A DNA stretch of 64,000 bases from Austropuccinia psidii. Its lineage: Eukaryota; Basidiomycota; Pucciniomycetes; Pucciniales; Sphaerophragmiaceae. Of the stretch, positions 22,851-34,659 are shown one piece after another. A program made the position numbers and the translations under genes. Where the stretch lies: the NCBI GenBank assembly GCA_023105745.1, contig JALGQZ010000003.1:76358696-76422695 (forward strand). The letters run 5' to 3'. The notes under the pieces are model-generated. The model made no database searches. It saw only the letters and a list, made by a program, of their open reading frames with translations, and was not told the DNA's origin. Each line of letters begins with the position of its first letter. The first letter of the stretch is position 1.

Positions 22851-24878
22851 TGTGAGCCTTTGAGATATGACCACATACCCAATAAGGTCACAAAAAAGAC
22901 TCAGAATAATTATACCTTTAATATAATTATATTAAAATTACTTAGAATAATTATACATTAAGAATAATTACTTAAACATACAAAAAATACCATAAATTGG
23001 TACAAAAATTGGTTTAACTTAAAAACCAATGAATCAACATGTGAAATAAATTATACCATTGGATTCCCCATGGAAAAATACACATATACCATTTTTATGG
23101 CATATCTGTAAAGTCAATATTTAAGGAATTATAAGGTATAATACCTTTTAAAAACCATAAAACCTTATTTATCTCAAGAACTAATGAAACAACATGTAAA
23201 ATAAATTGTATAAGTGGATTCCCCATGAAAATCCACACATAAAACAATTAATAAGCTAAATTCTAATGTTAATACTTACGGAATTAACCTGAATATATGC
23301 ACTTTTTTGGTCAACGCATATATTCAAGGATCATAGCTAATATCTTCTAAACTATACATGATAGAATGATGAACCAAAAATAAAGTTACCACGTAATTAC
23401 TGTAAGAACACAGATATGAACTTTATTTTACAAATTATAAACAAGGTTAAAACCTATGATGAAATATTGATAAAAATCAACTGAGCTGTTGACCACTTTG
23501 TTGTGAAAGTGGTCCAAACTTAAAATAAAGCACACAGTTGAATTATACTAGCTCATTCGTGAAGAATGAGGTAATTTGTATTATTAAATTCAGGGTATAG
23601 CCCCCTGAAATCATGATTTGAAGTTGAAAATATTGAATTTTGACAGAAAAGATGAGTTACAAGAAAAATCATCAAAATTGGAGTTTTGATGATGTAATGA
23701 AAAGCTCTTGGCAGAATAATAAAGTTATTTCAGGCTATCAGAATTAACTCTTTGAATTGCTGTAGCGTGTAAAACTTAAAAGTTATTAAAGATCAAAGTT
23801 TGAGCTTAAATTGAGCAGTTATGATCACCTACTGTAACCTTAAATTAAGTTTAACAGTCATATGAGTGATAATATTGGTGAATACTATTAGTTTATGATT
23901 AAAACTAATAAAATACACGAAATTTGGGGTTCTGCCAAGCCTCTGATGTCATCAACTTTAGAGTTATAGTGATAACTCTAAATAATGGTGTAATAATGAT
24001 GTAATATGGTTTGATCATGATGTAATCATCTCCAAACCTTAGAATATTGATCAATTCCAGTGGATATGATCAGTACACGTCTACTAGAAGCCTGCTGGAC
24101 TCTAGGAGGGAGGTATTTACTATAAATAGAGCTCTTTTTACTCTATTTCCCCCTCAGACGCATCAAAAACATTAAATCAATTAAATCAAAGGTAATTTCT
24201 TTATTCTTTATACATAAAACTATTATATTATTAAGGACCAAAGACCACCTTGTTATAATCATCTATTTTGACATGATTAAATCATTTATTTAATTGTTTT
24301 TGCTAAAAATCTCTCTAAAAACTCATTTCCACGTAAAAATCAAGAATATCAGTAATTTTTCTTTATTTTTATTGTAAATACAATTCCAAAAGGTTTTATT
24401 TATATTTTTTGGCGTAAAATATTACAAAATTATTATATTAAGTGTTAAAAGTAGGTTATTTTTTTCTTATTATAATAATTTTCTCTTTATTATTATTTTA
24501 ATAATTCCTTAATTAATATAAATAGTATTTATATTAATTTATAACTTTAATATTGGTAATATTATTGTTATTAATTGTTTTTTTATTAATAAAAAATAAT
24601 TTTTTACGCCTTTATTATTTGTTTGTAACAATAATAAAGTGCTTTTCAATATATTAATCATTTTATATTAATATATTTATTCTATTATATTATATTTTAT
24701 AATATAAATTATACTATTATATTTTATTAATAATATAATTATTTTTACGCCATAATTATAATAATTCTTTATTATTATAATTATTTTTATCTTATTTATT
24801 TCATTTAATAAGACATTCATAGTACAATAAGTAAAATATTAGTAATTTTTACTTATTGTTTCATAGTCAAATCTTACA
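22851..24878 (+). repeat. 5' LTR, family C (2028 bp)
   Basis: It runs from TGTGAGCCTTTGAGATATG to CAAATCTTACA, with TGT/ACA ends. The first 42 bases contain an inverted repeat (TGTGAGCCTT and AAGGTCACA). The LTR is AT-rich and carries a TATA box near 24121. It matches 31493-33516 and the reverse complement of 39799-41827. Confidence 0.9.
24121..24128 (+). promoter_or_regulatory. Candidate TATA box in the 5' LTR
   Basis: TATAAATA lies upstream of a CTCTTTTTACTC pyrimidine stretch. The same box is kept in the 3' LTR (32763-32770) and in the minus-strand copy near 40550. Conservation between LTRs and a position about 750 bases before the LTR end fit a U3/R promoter. Confidence 0.5.
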
Positions 24879-24880
24879 TT

Positions 24881-24896
24881 TGGGGGCCTGGCCGTG
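24881..24896 (+). promoter_or_regulatory. Primer-binding site, family C
   Basis: TGGGGGCCTGGCCGTG begins two bases after the 5' LTR and is identical to the site in family A (6806-6821, minus strand). This is the reverse transcription start. The donor tRNA is unidentified. Confidence 0.75.
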
Positions 24897-25377
24897 ATAT
24901 TTACTTAAAAGACCTTTAAAAAAATTCTAATTGGGTTTATCCAATAATAAATTATATTTATAATCATAAAATTATATAATAATTTTATATTTTATTGATT
25001 TTAAAAGCTATTGAGGCATTTGGAAAGCAATTGTACTGTCTTACACGTGGTTTTTCACATCCTTAGACTTGCAAGAACTTTCTTTGAGTGACTCTAGTGA
25101 TTAAAAAAGATATTCTATAAATTAAAAATAATTTTTATTATAATTTAATTTTATAAAGAATCATATTAATTTTTATTTTATTCCTTAAAAATAAAAATAA
25201 AAATATAAAAAATATTAAAAAATATTAAAAACCAATAAAAAAGTTATTTTTATTCATTTCTTTATTCATTTCAATTTTTTAAAGACATAAAAGTAATTTC
25301 TACGTGGAAAATTGCCATATCTTGCCAAAAAAATAACACTTCTTATAAAAAGACTTATCTTTATTTGTCCTTTTTAG
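24897..25377 (+). other. Family C leader, possibly spliced
   Basis: This is AT-rich with no long open frame. A pyrimidine-rich acceptor (CCTTTTTAG) ends at about 25377, directly before coding-like sequence. The gag message may therefore be spliced from an upstream leader exon. This is inferred from sequence signals only. Confidence 0.35.
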
Positions 25378-26592
25378 TGTTTGAGGATAACCAAACAGAA
25401 GATAACCAAACTACTGTTGAGAGATTGGTGGAAGAAACTTGTCAAAGTTCTCCAACACCAGTTATCACTAAAAGAAAGAAAGCTAAGAAATTAGACTTTC
25501 CAGGACCCACCATTCAAGACTCTGAAGGTGAGCACCTCTTTTTAAATTGCCATAAAAGAATTTTATTCTAAAATACTTTTATTTTTTCTTATTCTTTAAA
25601 TTATGACTACCAGAAGAGGTTCCCAATACTCCATCCAATCAGATGGAGCTGGACTCAGAGGTAGAATTGATCCCTCAAAAGGGAAAAGAAAGGGCAATAT
25701 CCCCAGTGGAACAGAATCCACACAAGGAAGTGCCTTATCCCAAAGGCAAGTCCCAGAAATGCCCATGATATCTGAGCCTGAATTGAAACTAAGTATGAGT
25801 AACTCAAACAGGTACAAATCACATTCAGAGGGCTCAAATAGACATCTACATGAGCCAGTACAAGCAGTATTGCACAGTGTACAAGGACAAAGATTGGGAA
25901 ATGTTGCCTCAAATACACCAAGGAGTGATGAACTCCTGGCACATCCTGAAAAAGTTCCTCAAAGAGGAGGAGATAGTGAAATACTCCAATGGATGGAATC
26001 CACTGTCATCCAAACCTCAAATCAAAAAAATCAAGGATTATCATGCCAAAAAGAGGGAGGCAACCAAGGAAGAAGCCCCAGTAGCTTCTACCAGCAAGCC
26101 CCAAGCCAACCCACTTCCCCAAGAAGGGAAGAAGAACAAGAAAAAGCATTGGAAGAAACCATATTCCCCAAGCTACAGAATCCCAAGAATCCAAAAGGAT
26201 GCCATGGACAATGTTTTCAACATGGCCAGAGCCTTGATGGAATTCAAGGACAAGGAAGAGCAAAGAATGAGACAACCTCATTTCCCAAAGAAATAACCTT
26301 GTCCAAAGATGTTGTAAATACTTTAACAGAAATTAAAAATAGTATATTACCTCTAAAAGAAATTAAAGATAGTTTATTATCACTACAAGAAATAAATAAC
26401 AATTTATCTTCTTTAACAAAAATTGTTGTGCAAAACAAGAAAGAAATTGACAACATTAAGTTTATTGTTGAAAATAATAAACCAAAGAATTTAATTGACA
26501 ATACTCAAAAATTAATACAAGGACAACAAGAATTGTATAAATACATAAAAGATATCAAAGACAAGACTTTGACAATCTTACAGAAAAATTAA
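25378..26592 (+). CDS. Family C gag N-terminal region, main frame, possibly with an intron
   Basis: A short open segment (25378-25527) ends at a GTGAGC donor. A pyrimidine-rich stretch and ACCAG acceptor precede 25612. The long frame 25603-26592 follows (329 codons from ATG). It is Ser/Gln/Asn-rich for 230 residues, then forms a heptad-like coiled coil (NTLTEIKNSILPLKEIKDSL and onward). It corresponds to the gag N-terminus of family A, and I recognise the family as abundant in Austropuccinia psidii. The splice join and frame use are uncertain, because joining at ACCAG leads into a frame that closes within about 60 codons. Confidence 0.55.
25850..26296 (+). CDS. Overlapping alternative-frame ORF in family C gag region
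   Basis: This is a 148-codon frame inside the main gag frame. It has helical segments (IHQGVMNSWHILKKFLKEEEI), a YSNGWNP block, a very basic Lys-rich stretch and a MARALMEFKDKEEQRMRQ end. The matching frame in family A is 5162-5896, with a similar GWNP block. I recall both frames being annotated as separate proteins in rust genomes. It may be the true structural protein or a frameshift product. Confidence 0.5.
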   Translation: MSQYKQYCTVYKDKDWEMLPQIHQGVMNSWHILKKFLKEEEIVKYSNGWNPLSSKPQIKKIKDYHAKKREATKEEAPVASTSKPQANPLPQEGKKNKKKHWKKPYSPSYRIPRIQKDAMDNVFNMARALMEFKDKEEQRMRQPHFPKK

Positions 26593-26654
26593 ATAAATTA
26601 AGTATTTCTGTAGAAAAATTTGAAGAAAAGACTTCATCACACCAAAAATTACTT

Positions 26655-26882
26655 TTGGACCATGTAGAAAAAAGTGATGAAGCAAGAATGCATCTGAAAG
26701 ATGATATTCAAAGTGAAATAAGGCTTATTACAGAAAAAATGGATAAAATTAATGAGGCTAATTTAAATATGCCAAAGTTATCAACTCCATTTTCTCATAT
26801 AAGAAGCCCTGTTAAAACAAAAGAGGAATTGTCAAATCCTTTCATAACAGACTTGAGTCACCAAGACAATAACAAAGTCTAA
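26655..26882 (+). pseudogene. Gag coiled-coil linker fragment (family C)
   Basis: This is a helical, charged segment (EIRLITEKMDKINEANLN) in the same frame as the 26883-28457 gag-protease. It is separated from that frame only by an in-frame TAA at 26880-26882. It links the coiled coil at 26300-26590 to the capsid. It probably belonged to one continuous gag-pol. Confidence 0.6.
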
Positions 26883-28457
26883 ATGAAGGAAGCACCTGAA
26901 TTGAAGGAATGGCCAACATTCACAGGAGAAGGTGAATATGACCACATGTCATTTATTAAAACAATAGACATGTTACAAGAAGACTATGCCATACCAGATG
27001 AACTAATCACTGCAAGATTACATTCATTGTTTGAGAAATCTGCAAAAAGATGGTATTATGGCATAAGACAAACAAATGGTAAAAATAACTGGTCTTGGTG
27101 GAAACAAGAAATAATCACCAAGTGGGAAAATCATGCCTGGAGGTATAAAATAGAAAATGCATTTGAAAATTCTTTCTTTGACCCAGAGAAAGATAAACCT
27201 TTAACTTGGTTCTTAAAACAAGTTGAAAGGCTTAATGCACTGTACCCAGAAATGTCACAGAAGATGGTGCATATGAAAATACTTGAAAAATGTGGAGGGG
27301 AACTAGAACATGCCCTAAGAAGCAGGTGTATAGAACCATGCTCCACAGAAGAGTATATAAATGCACTAGAAGATATAGTGACAAGAACAAAAATTGGCAG
27401 GACTTGGAAAAAATTGGACATTAAAAGCCCAAATAAACCATTTATCAAAAAAGATAAATCAAAAGAATCCTTTAAGCCCCATACATCCAACAATAATGAG
27501 CAAAGAAAATGCCATAAATGTGGAGGTATTGGACACTTAGCCAATAATTGCCTTAAAAAAGCAAAGATTAATGAAATTGTGGAAACAGAAAGCCACAATG
27601 ACAAAGAAGAGGAATCTGACTCTGAAAAAGAGACAGAAGAGTCAGAAAGCTCTGAAAGTGATGAAATCAATATAACTAATGCACAAATTAATAATATTGA
27701 TATAATTTATGAAGTACTGGATGTTAATTCAAAATTGCCACAAGTTGGAACATCTGACACAAATCTGACAAACATACAAGATGCCAAAATGTATAGAACC
27801 AAACCTGCAAGAGGAATGGGATATACAGCTGGAAAATCAAGTATAAGTATTGTTATGGTTAATAACCAAGAAGGAAAAGTTAACTTGGATACAGGAGCAT
27901 ATTGCACTTGTGTTGGCAAAAGTTATTTAAAAACCATTGTCCCAGACTGCCAAGAAAAACTTATGCCAATACAAGGTGTCAAATTTAGTAGTGCAAGTGA
28001 GAGCATGAAGCCCCTTGGAATAATTGATTTAACACTAATTTTTCCTCACCCCTCACAATGTGTCAGAGTTAAAGTAGATTTTGTAGTAATGGACAACTGT
28101 ACTAGTAATCATTTCATACTTGGGAATGACTACTTATCAATCTATGGTATAGATATCTCCAACCAAAAGGATAGATATTTTACCATAGGAGATAACAAAA
28201 GACAAAAGTTTGGATTCTTAAATAACAAAAAACAAATCACAGTTATTAAGAATGAAGAAAAAATTCCAGCAAAGGAGCTTTTTATATCTGAACAACTCAA
28301 AGAGGCAGAATTCAATCAAGAATTAACAGAAAAAAAGAAAGAAAAATTGATTGACCTCTTATTTAAGTATAAAAATGCCTTTGCAACTGACAAAGAGCCA
28401 CTAGGTGCCATATTTGGACATGAAGTGGATATAATTTTTAATGTAGAAAAACCTTAG
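26883..28457 (+). pseudogene. Gag capsid, zinc knuckle and protease of family C
   Basis: The 524 codons begin with a capsid-like domain (EWPTFTGEGEYDHMSF; Trp-rich NNWSWWKQEI). A CCHC knuckle follows (CHKCGGIGHLANNC, about residues 210-223), then an acidic linker, then the aspartic protease LDTGAYCTCVG (about 337). The protease region ends with FILGNDYLSIYGIDI. An in-frame TAG at 28455-28457 interrupts it just before the RT (after NVEKP). The frame then continues unchanged into the RT region. Confidence 0.9.
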
Positions 28458-30572
28458 CCACCTTTATTAAGAAGACCTGCTTATCCAGGCAGTCCAAGAG
28501 CTAGAGAAGCCTTAGAGGTGCACATTAAAGAATTAATGGACCTTGGAGTATTAAGAAAGGTTGGACATAATGAACAAGTAGAAGTTACTACACCTGTCAT
28601 TATAACTTGGCATAATGGAAAATCAAGGATGGTAGGAGACTTCAGAGCCCTGAATACCTATACCATTCCAGACAGATATCCAATACCCAGAATCCATGAG
28701 ACATTGACCCAATTGTCACAAGCTAAGTTCATCACAGCTATGGATGCTCTTAAGGGTTTTCATCAAAATGTCTTAACAGACAATGCCAAGAAACTACTAA
28801 GAATAATAGTCCATTGTGGAATTTTTGAATACTTAAGAATGCCATTTGGAATAAAAAATGCACCTTCCCATTATCAAAGAATGATGAATACCATATTCCC
28901 TGAAGAATTATCAGAAGGATGGTTGATTATCTATATTGATGATATCATAGTTTGCTCAGAAACTTGGGAAAATCACCTTACAAGACTAGGAAGGGTACTA
29001 CAAAAAATAGTTCAAGTAAATATGAAAATTTCCTTGAAAAAGTGTCATTTTGCATATAGTGAATTAAAAGCACTAGGACATGTTGTATCTGGCCTTAGTC
29101 TAGGCATAGACAAAAATAAAGTAGCAGCAGTACTACTTAAAACAATGCCTCAAACCAAAAAAGAAATGCAATCATTTCTAGGATTTGCTGGTTACTATAG
29201 ACAGCATATAAAGGACTTTGCAAAGATTGCTAAATCCTTGTATAAGCTATGTGACCAACAAACAGTCTATGAGATGACAGAAGAAAGAGTCAAGGCATAT
29301 GAAGAATTGAAAAATTCCTTAACAAATGCCCCATTTCTTCTGATGCCAGATTGGAAACTACCCTTCAAACTGTACATTTATGCTTGTGGAGAAGGACTAG
29401 GTGCTGCACTTCACCAAACACAAATTATCAATGATAAACCAGTGGAAGGACCAATTTGTTTCATTTCAAGGCAGATAAAGCCAACAGAAGCAAGGTATGG
29501 AGCAAGCCAAATGGAATGCTTATGCCTAGTGTGGGCTTTAGAAAAACTGCATTATTATTTGGATGGCACAGTATTTGATGTAATCACAGACTGTAATGCT
29601 GTGAAATCACTATTAAATATGAATACTCCAAATAGACATATGCTGAGATGGAAAATTGCTATCCAAGAATATAGAGGAAATATGACTATTGTTCATAAAT
29701 CTGGAAATATTAATAAAAATGCAGATGGTCTTAGCAGATGGGCTCTAGCAAATACCCCTGACAATCCAGCATGGGTACCACAAGAAGAGCACCATATAGA
29801 AGGAATATGTGTTACAGACATTGGCACAGAATTCTTTAACCAAGTTAAAGAAAGCTATAAGACAGACAAAAATTGCCATATCTTAAGCCAACTTCTAATG
29901 AAAGACTGCAAAGATCCATCACTTTCATCAAAACTAGATGAAATATGGAAAAAGGCATATGATGAAGGAAGATTTCACCTCCTTGATGGAATCCTTTACC
30001 ATAAAACAAAACAAACATGTGTTATGGCCTTAGCAGACAGAACACTAATAAACACTATTTTACATGAGTGTCATGATAGTGTTGCATCTGGACATCTCTC
30101 AGAAGATAGGACACTAGAGAGGGTGAAAACCTGCTCCTGGTGGCCAAATTGGAAGAAAGATGTTGCAGAGTACTGCCAAACCTGTGACAGATGTCAAAAA
30201 ACCAACAGAGCCACAGGAAAGAAATTTGGAATGATGATCCAAATCCAAGAACCAAAATCCCCATGGGAAATAGTTCATATGGATTGGGTAACAGCCTTAC
30301 CTCCAGGAGGAGACAGGAGTTATAATGCATGCCTAGTGTTAGTTGACAGGTACAGTAAAACTCCCATGTTCTTACCATGTCATAAAGATGACACAGCTAT
30401 GGATACAGCCATAATGATATGGAGTAAAGTCATTAGTCACACAGGCTTATTCCAAAATATTATAAGTGACAGAGACCCAAAGTTCACTTCAGCATTATGG
30501 ACAAATCTCCATAGCTTTTTGGGACAAAGTTATCATTCTCAACAGCTTATCATCCTCAAACTGATGGTCTAG
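28458..30572 (+). pseudogene. Reverse transcriptase, RNase H and integrase N-half of family C
   Basis: RT motifs are [29 protein letters not shown] and [10 protein letters not shown]. RNase H has GLGAALHQ and [10 protein letters not shown], but its first catalytic Asp is replaced: codon 29379-29381 is TAT, giving LYIYACGEG where family A has LYIDA. Integrase follows with the HHCC finger ([10 protein letters not shown] and CQTCDRCQK), then catalytic Asp in [11 protein letters not shown] and SDRDPKFTS. The frame breaks in a T-run near 30520, before the catalytic Glu in AERMIQ. The same break is present in the second copy near 42800. Confidence 0.9.
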
Positions 30573-31374
30573 CAGAAAGAATGATACAGACCCTAGAGGA
30601 TATTATCAGAAGATTCTGTGCTTATGGGCTAGAATTCAAAGATTCTGATGGTTTTACCCATGATTGGTGTACACTAATACCAGCACTTGAACTGGCATAT
30701 AAGACATCAATCCATTCTTCTACTGGCAAAACACCAGCAATGCTAGAGAAAGGTTGGAATCCAATACTTCCTTATGATACCCTCAAAAAGGACTTAGTGG
30801 ATATACATCCAACAGCAAGCAGCTTCAAGATAATGCTTGACAAAGCAAGACACCATGCAAACAGATGCATGCAAGATTCTTTTAAATATGCAAAAGAAAG
30901 ATGGGATAAAAGTCATAAGCCACCTGATTTCAAAATAGGAGACTTGGGTTTAGTATCAACCCTTAATTTCAATAAAATAAAGGCCCAAAGAAATTGAAAG
31001 ATTCCTTTGTAGGACCATTTATGATAAAAGCACTCCATGGACCCAATGCTGTGCAATTAGAACTCACAGGTGAACTAATGAACAAACACCCAACTTTCCC
31101 TGTAAGTCTGATAAAACCTTACAGTTCAAGTGAAAAGGAGTTATTTCCACTAAGAAATAAACCCCCACTTGAGATTCCCCCCTTGGAGGAAGGAGAGGAA
31201 AAGAAAATAGTAAAAGTCCTTAAAGAAAGAAGGACAAGAAACAAAAAAGAAAGGGAATACCTTGTAAGGTATAGAAATTCAACTCAAGAAGATGAATGGC
31301 TACTTGAGAAAGATATAACAAATGCTGAAAAACTACTAAGAAGGTTCAGACATGAAATAAAGCCTGAAAAATAG
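30573..31374 (+). pseudogene. Integrase C-half and chromodomain of family C
   Basis: The frame resumes with AERMIQTLEDIIRRF, carrying the catalytic Glu. It continues through the integrase C-terminal region (HKPPDFKIGDL...) and breaks again near 30982, where one A is missing compared with the copy at about 42350. It then ends with the chromodomain-like region KIVKVLKERRTRNKKEREYL and DEWLLEKDI (30994-31374). The chromodomain would steer insertion to heterochromatin. Confidence 0.88.
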
Positions 31375-31480
31375 AAAAGTTAAGCATTTTTGAGCTTCAA
31401 GGCTAACAAAGTCTAATGAAGAGGTAGGACAGTGGATGATACCCTAATCACACATATCAGATTGTGGTACAAACGTTTCT

Positions 31481-31492
31481 GGTGGTAGGGAA
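31481..31492 (+). promoter_or_regulatory. Polypurine tract of family C
   Basis: GGTGGTAGGGAA directly precedes the 3' LTR. The same tract is at 41828-41839 (minus strand) beside the LTR of the second copy. It would prime plus-strand DNA synthesis. Confidence 0.8.
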
Positions 31493-33516
31493 TGTGAGCC
31501 TTTGAGATATGACCACATACCCAATAAGGTCACAAAAAAGACTCAGAATAATTATACCTTTAATATAATTATATTAAAATTACTTAGAATAATTATACAT
31601 TAAGAATAATTACTTAAACATACAAAAAATACCATAAATTGGTACAAAAATTGGTTTAACTTAAAAACCAATGAATCAACATGTAAAATAAATTATAAAA
31701 TTGGATTCCCCATGGAAAAATACACATATACCATTTTTATGGCATATCTGTAAAGTCAATATTTAAGGAATTATAAGGTATAATACCTTATAAAAATCAT
31801 AAAAACTTATTTATCTCAAGACCTAATGAAACAACATGTAAAATAAATCGTACCAGTGGATTCCCCATCAAAATCCACACATAAAACAATTAATAAGCGA
31901 AATTCTAATGTCAATACTTACGGCATTAACCTGAATATATGCACTTTTTTGGTCAACGAATATATTCAAGGATCATAGCTAATATCTTCTAAACTATACA
32001 TGATAGAATGATGAACCAAAAATAAAGTTACCACGTAATTACTGTAAGAACACAGATATGAACTTTATTTTACAAATTATAAACAAGGCTAAAACCTATG
32101 ATGAAATATTGATAAAAATCAACTGAGCTGTTGACCACTTTGTTGTGAAAGTGCTCCAAACTTAAAAAAAAGTATACAGTTGGATTCTACTAGTTCATTC
32201 GTGAAGAATGATGTAACTTTTATTCTTAAATTCAGGGTATAACCCCCTGAAATCAAGGTTTGAAGTTTAAAATATTGAATTTCGACAGAAAAGATGAGTT
32301 ACAAGAAAAATCATCAAAATTAGAGTTTTGATGATGTAATGAAAAGCTCTTGGCATAATAATAAGGTTATACCAGGCTGTCAGAATTCACTCTCTGAATT
32401 GCTGTAGCGTGTAAATCTTAAACGTTATTGAGGATCAAAGTTTGAGCTTAATTTGAGCAGTTATGATCACACACTGTAACCTTAATTTAAGTTTAACAGT
32501 CATATGAGTGATAAAATTGGTGAATAATATTAGTTTATGATTAAAACTAATAAAATCCACGAAATTTGGGGTTCTGCCAAGCCTCTGATGTCATCAACTT
32601 TAGAGCTATAGTGATAACTCTAAATAATGGTGTAATAATGATGTAATATGGTTTGATAATGATGTAATCATCTCCAAACCTTAAAATATTGATCAATTCC
32701 AGTATATATAATCAGTACACGTCTACTAGAAGCCTGTTGGACTCTAGGAGGGAGGTATTTACTATAAATAGAGCTCTTTTTACTCTATTTTCCCCTCAGA
32801 TGCATCAAAAACATTAAATCAATTAAATAAAAGGTAATTTCTTTATTCTTTATATATAAAACTTTTATATTATTAAAGACCAAAGACCATCTTAATATTA
32901 ATCACAATTTTCCGTGATTAAATCAATTCTTTAATTGTTTTTGTCATAAATCTCTCTATAAACTCATTTCCATGTAAAATCACAAAATTTAGTAATTTTC
33001 TTTATTCTTTATTGTAAATACAATTTGGAAAAGTTGTATTTTTTTCTTTTGGCGTAAAATATCTCAAAATTATTATTCTAAGTGTTAAAAGTAGGTTATT
33101 TCATCTTATTATAATAATTTCTCTTTTATTATTACTCTCAATAATTCTTAATTGATATAAATAGTATTTATCTTGATATATAACTTTAATATTGGTAATA
33201 TTATTGTTATTAATTGTTTTTTATTTATAAAAAACAGTTTTTTACGCCTTTATTATTTGTTGGTAACAATAATAAAGAGCTTTATAATATATTAATTATT
33301 TTATATTAATATATTATTTATAATATTATAATTTCATATAATATTAATTATATTATTATATTTATTTAATAATATAATATTTTTACGCCATAATAATAAT
33401 ATTTCCTTATTATTATTATTATTTTAATCTTATTTATTTCAATTATAAGGACATTCAGAGTACAATAAGTAATAAATTAGTAATTTTTACTTATTGTTTC
33501 ATAGTCAAACCTTACA
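31493..33516 (+). repeat. 3' LTR, family C (2024 bp)
   Basis: It is nearly identical to the 5' LTR at its start (TGTGAGCCTTTGAGATATG) and along its length, with scattered substitutions and small indels. It ends CAAACCTTACA, followed by the duplicated target TGTGC. The TATA box is at 32763-32770. Confidence 0.9.
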
Positions 33517-33521
33517 TGTGC

Positions 33522-34659
33522 ACATTTTGCCAATTCAATTGAAAATACTTCAATGCCTCATAACTTTTAAAATACACACAAAACCTCAATTTTAACACAA
33601 AAATTGATGATTAACACTACATGTGATGGGAATTGAATTAAGATTTTGAGGATTTTCAACTTTTATACAGAAAATACAAAAAACGTAATTTAAGCTCATT
33701 TAGAGTTGAGTTACAAAAATTTCACTCAGGGGTGACCCCACCTAATTTTTTATAAGGAACCCAATGGTGGAATAAATTTTATATGTTTACTTGTTAGATA
33801 AAAATTTATGATAAAATTTATTTAACTTTTTTCTAAAGTTATTTTATTTTGGTTAATTTTGTTAAAAATTCATTCTTATTTAATTTTTTCAAGTAAAAAT
33901 GTGCTTTTACAATTTTCAAATTTAATGTATTTTTATTTTTGAATAATAATTAAATTCTTCATTATGTATCTAAATTCATATTTATATTTTAATTTTCATG
34001 TTAATGATATAAATAAATTCATTTTATTTATGTTTGTATATTAATTTTTTGTTTGTGGTCTTTTGGGTATATGAAAATACCTCTAAGGCTCACAACAAAT
34101 ATGGCATAAAAATATTATAGGTGTAGGGTTTCATGGGTAATACAATGGTTTAATTTATTCTACATTTTGTTCCATTGCCTTCTCAGTTAAATAAGATTTT
34201 ATGTCTTTTTCAGGGCATTCTTACTTATTATTCAGTAATTCTTGACTTTACAGATATTCCATAAAAAAGATATATGTGTATTTTACCATGAGGAATCTAA
34301 TAGTGTAATTCATCTCACATGTTCAATCAATATATTCTAAGGTAATTCAAAGTTTATGCCTATTTATGGTATTTTTACTGGTTTTAAATAATTATTAAGA
34401 GTATAATTATTGTAAAGTTTTCTTGTGACCTTTTTTGGATATGTGGTCATATCTCAAAGGCTCACAATTAATATGGGTAATATAATTCTGAAATTCATTT
34501 TACATGTTTATCATTAGATTCTGAGGTAATGAAGAATTTATGCATATTTGTAGCATTTCTCCCTATTTCAAAATAATATATTCAGTTATTATTTGAAATA
34601 TTTTTGTAAAGTTGTTCTGTGACCATTTTGGATATGTATTCATATCCCAAAGGATCACA
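33522..34659 (-). repeat. AT-rich flank and stacked LTR terminus fragments
   Basis: The first 500 bases are unclassified AT-rich sequence. Three successive copies of the family C LTR start (minus strand) follow, with ends at about 34094, 34466 and 34659. Each carries the GGATATGTGGTCATATC-AAAGG-TCACA pattern in diverged form. The first two are followed by similar short sequence, suggesting local duplication or repeated insertion. The last one is joined to a polypurine tract and pol remnant. Confidence 0.6.

Larger units (their letters stand above)
22851..33516 (+). mobile_element. Structurally complete Ty3/gypsy element, family C, with TSD TGTGC
   Basis: It has 2-kb LTRs (22851-24878 and 31493-33516), a PBS, gag, protease, RT, RNase H, integrase, chromodomain and PPT, all in plus orientation. 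Perfect 5-base direct repeats TGTGC flank it at 22846-22850 and 33517-33521. The LTRs are very similar, so insertion is fairly recent compared with its surroundings. The coding region carries in-frame stops (26880, 28455), frameshifts (about 30520, about 30982) and an RNase H active-site change. Autonomous movement is therefore unlikely. Confidence 0.93.

Noticed and set aside
30515..30530. Programmed ribosomal frameshift in integrase
   Set aside because: The site lies between catalytic residues, not at a gag-pol border, and no X-XXY-YYZ slippery heptamer fits the frame.
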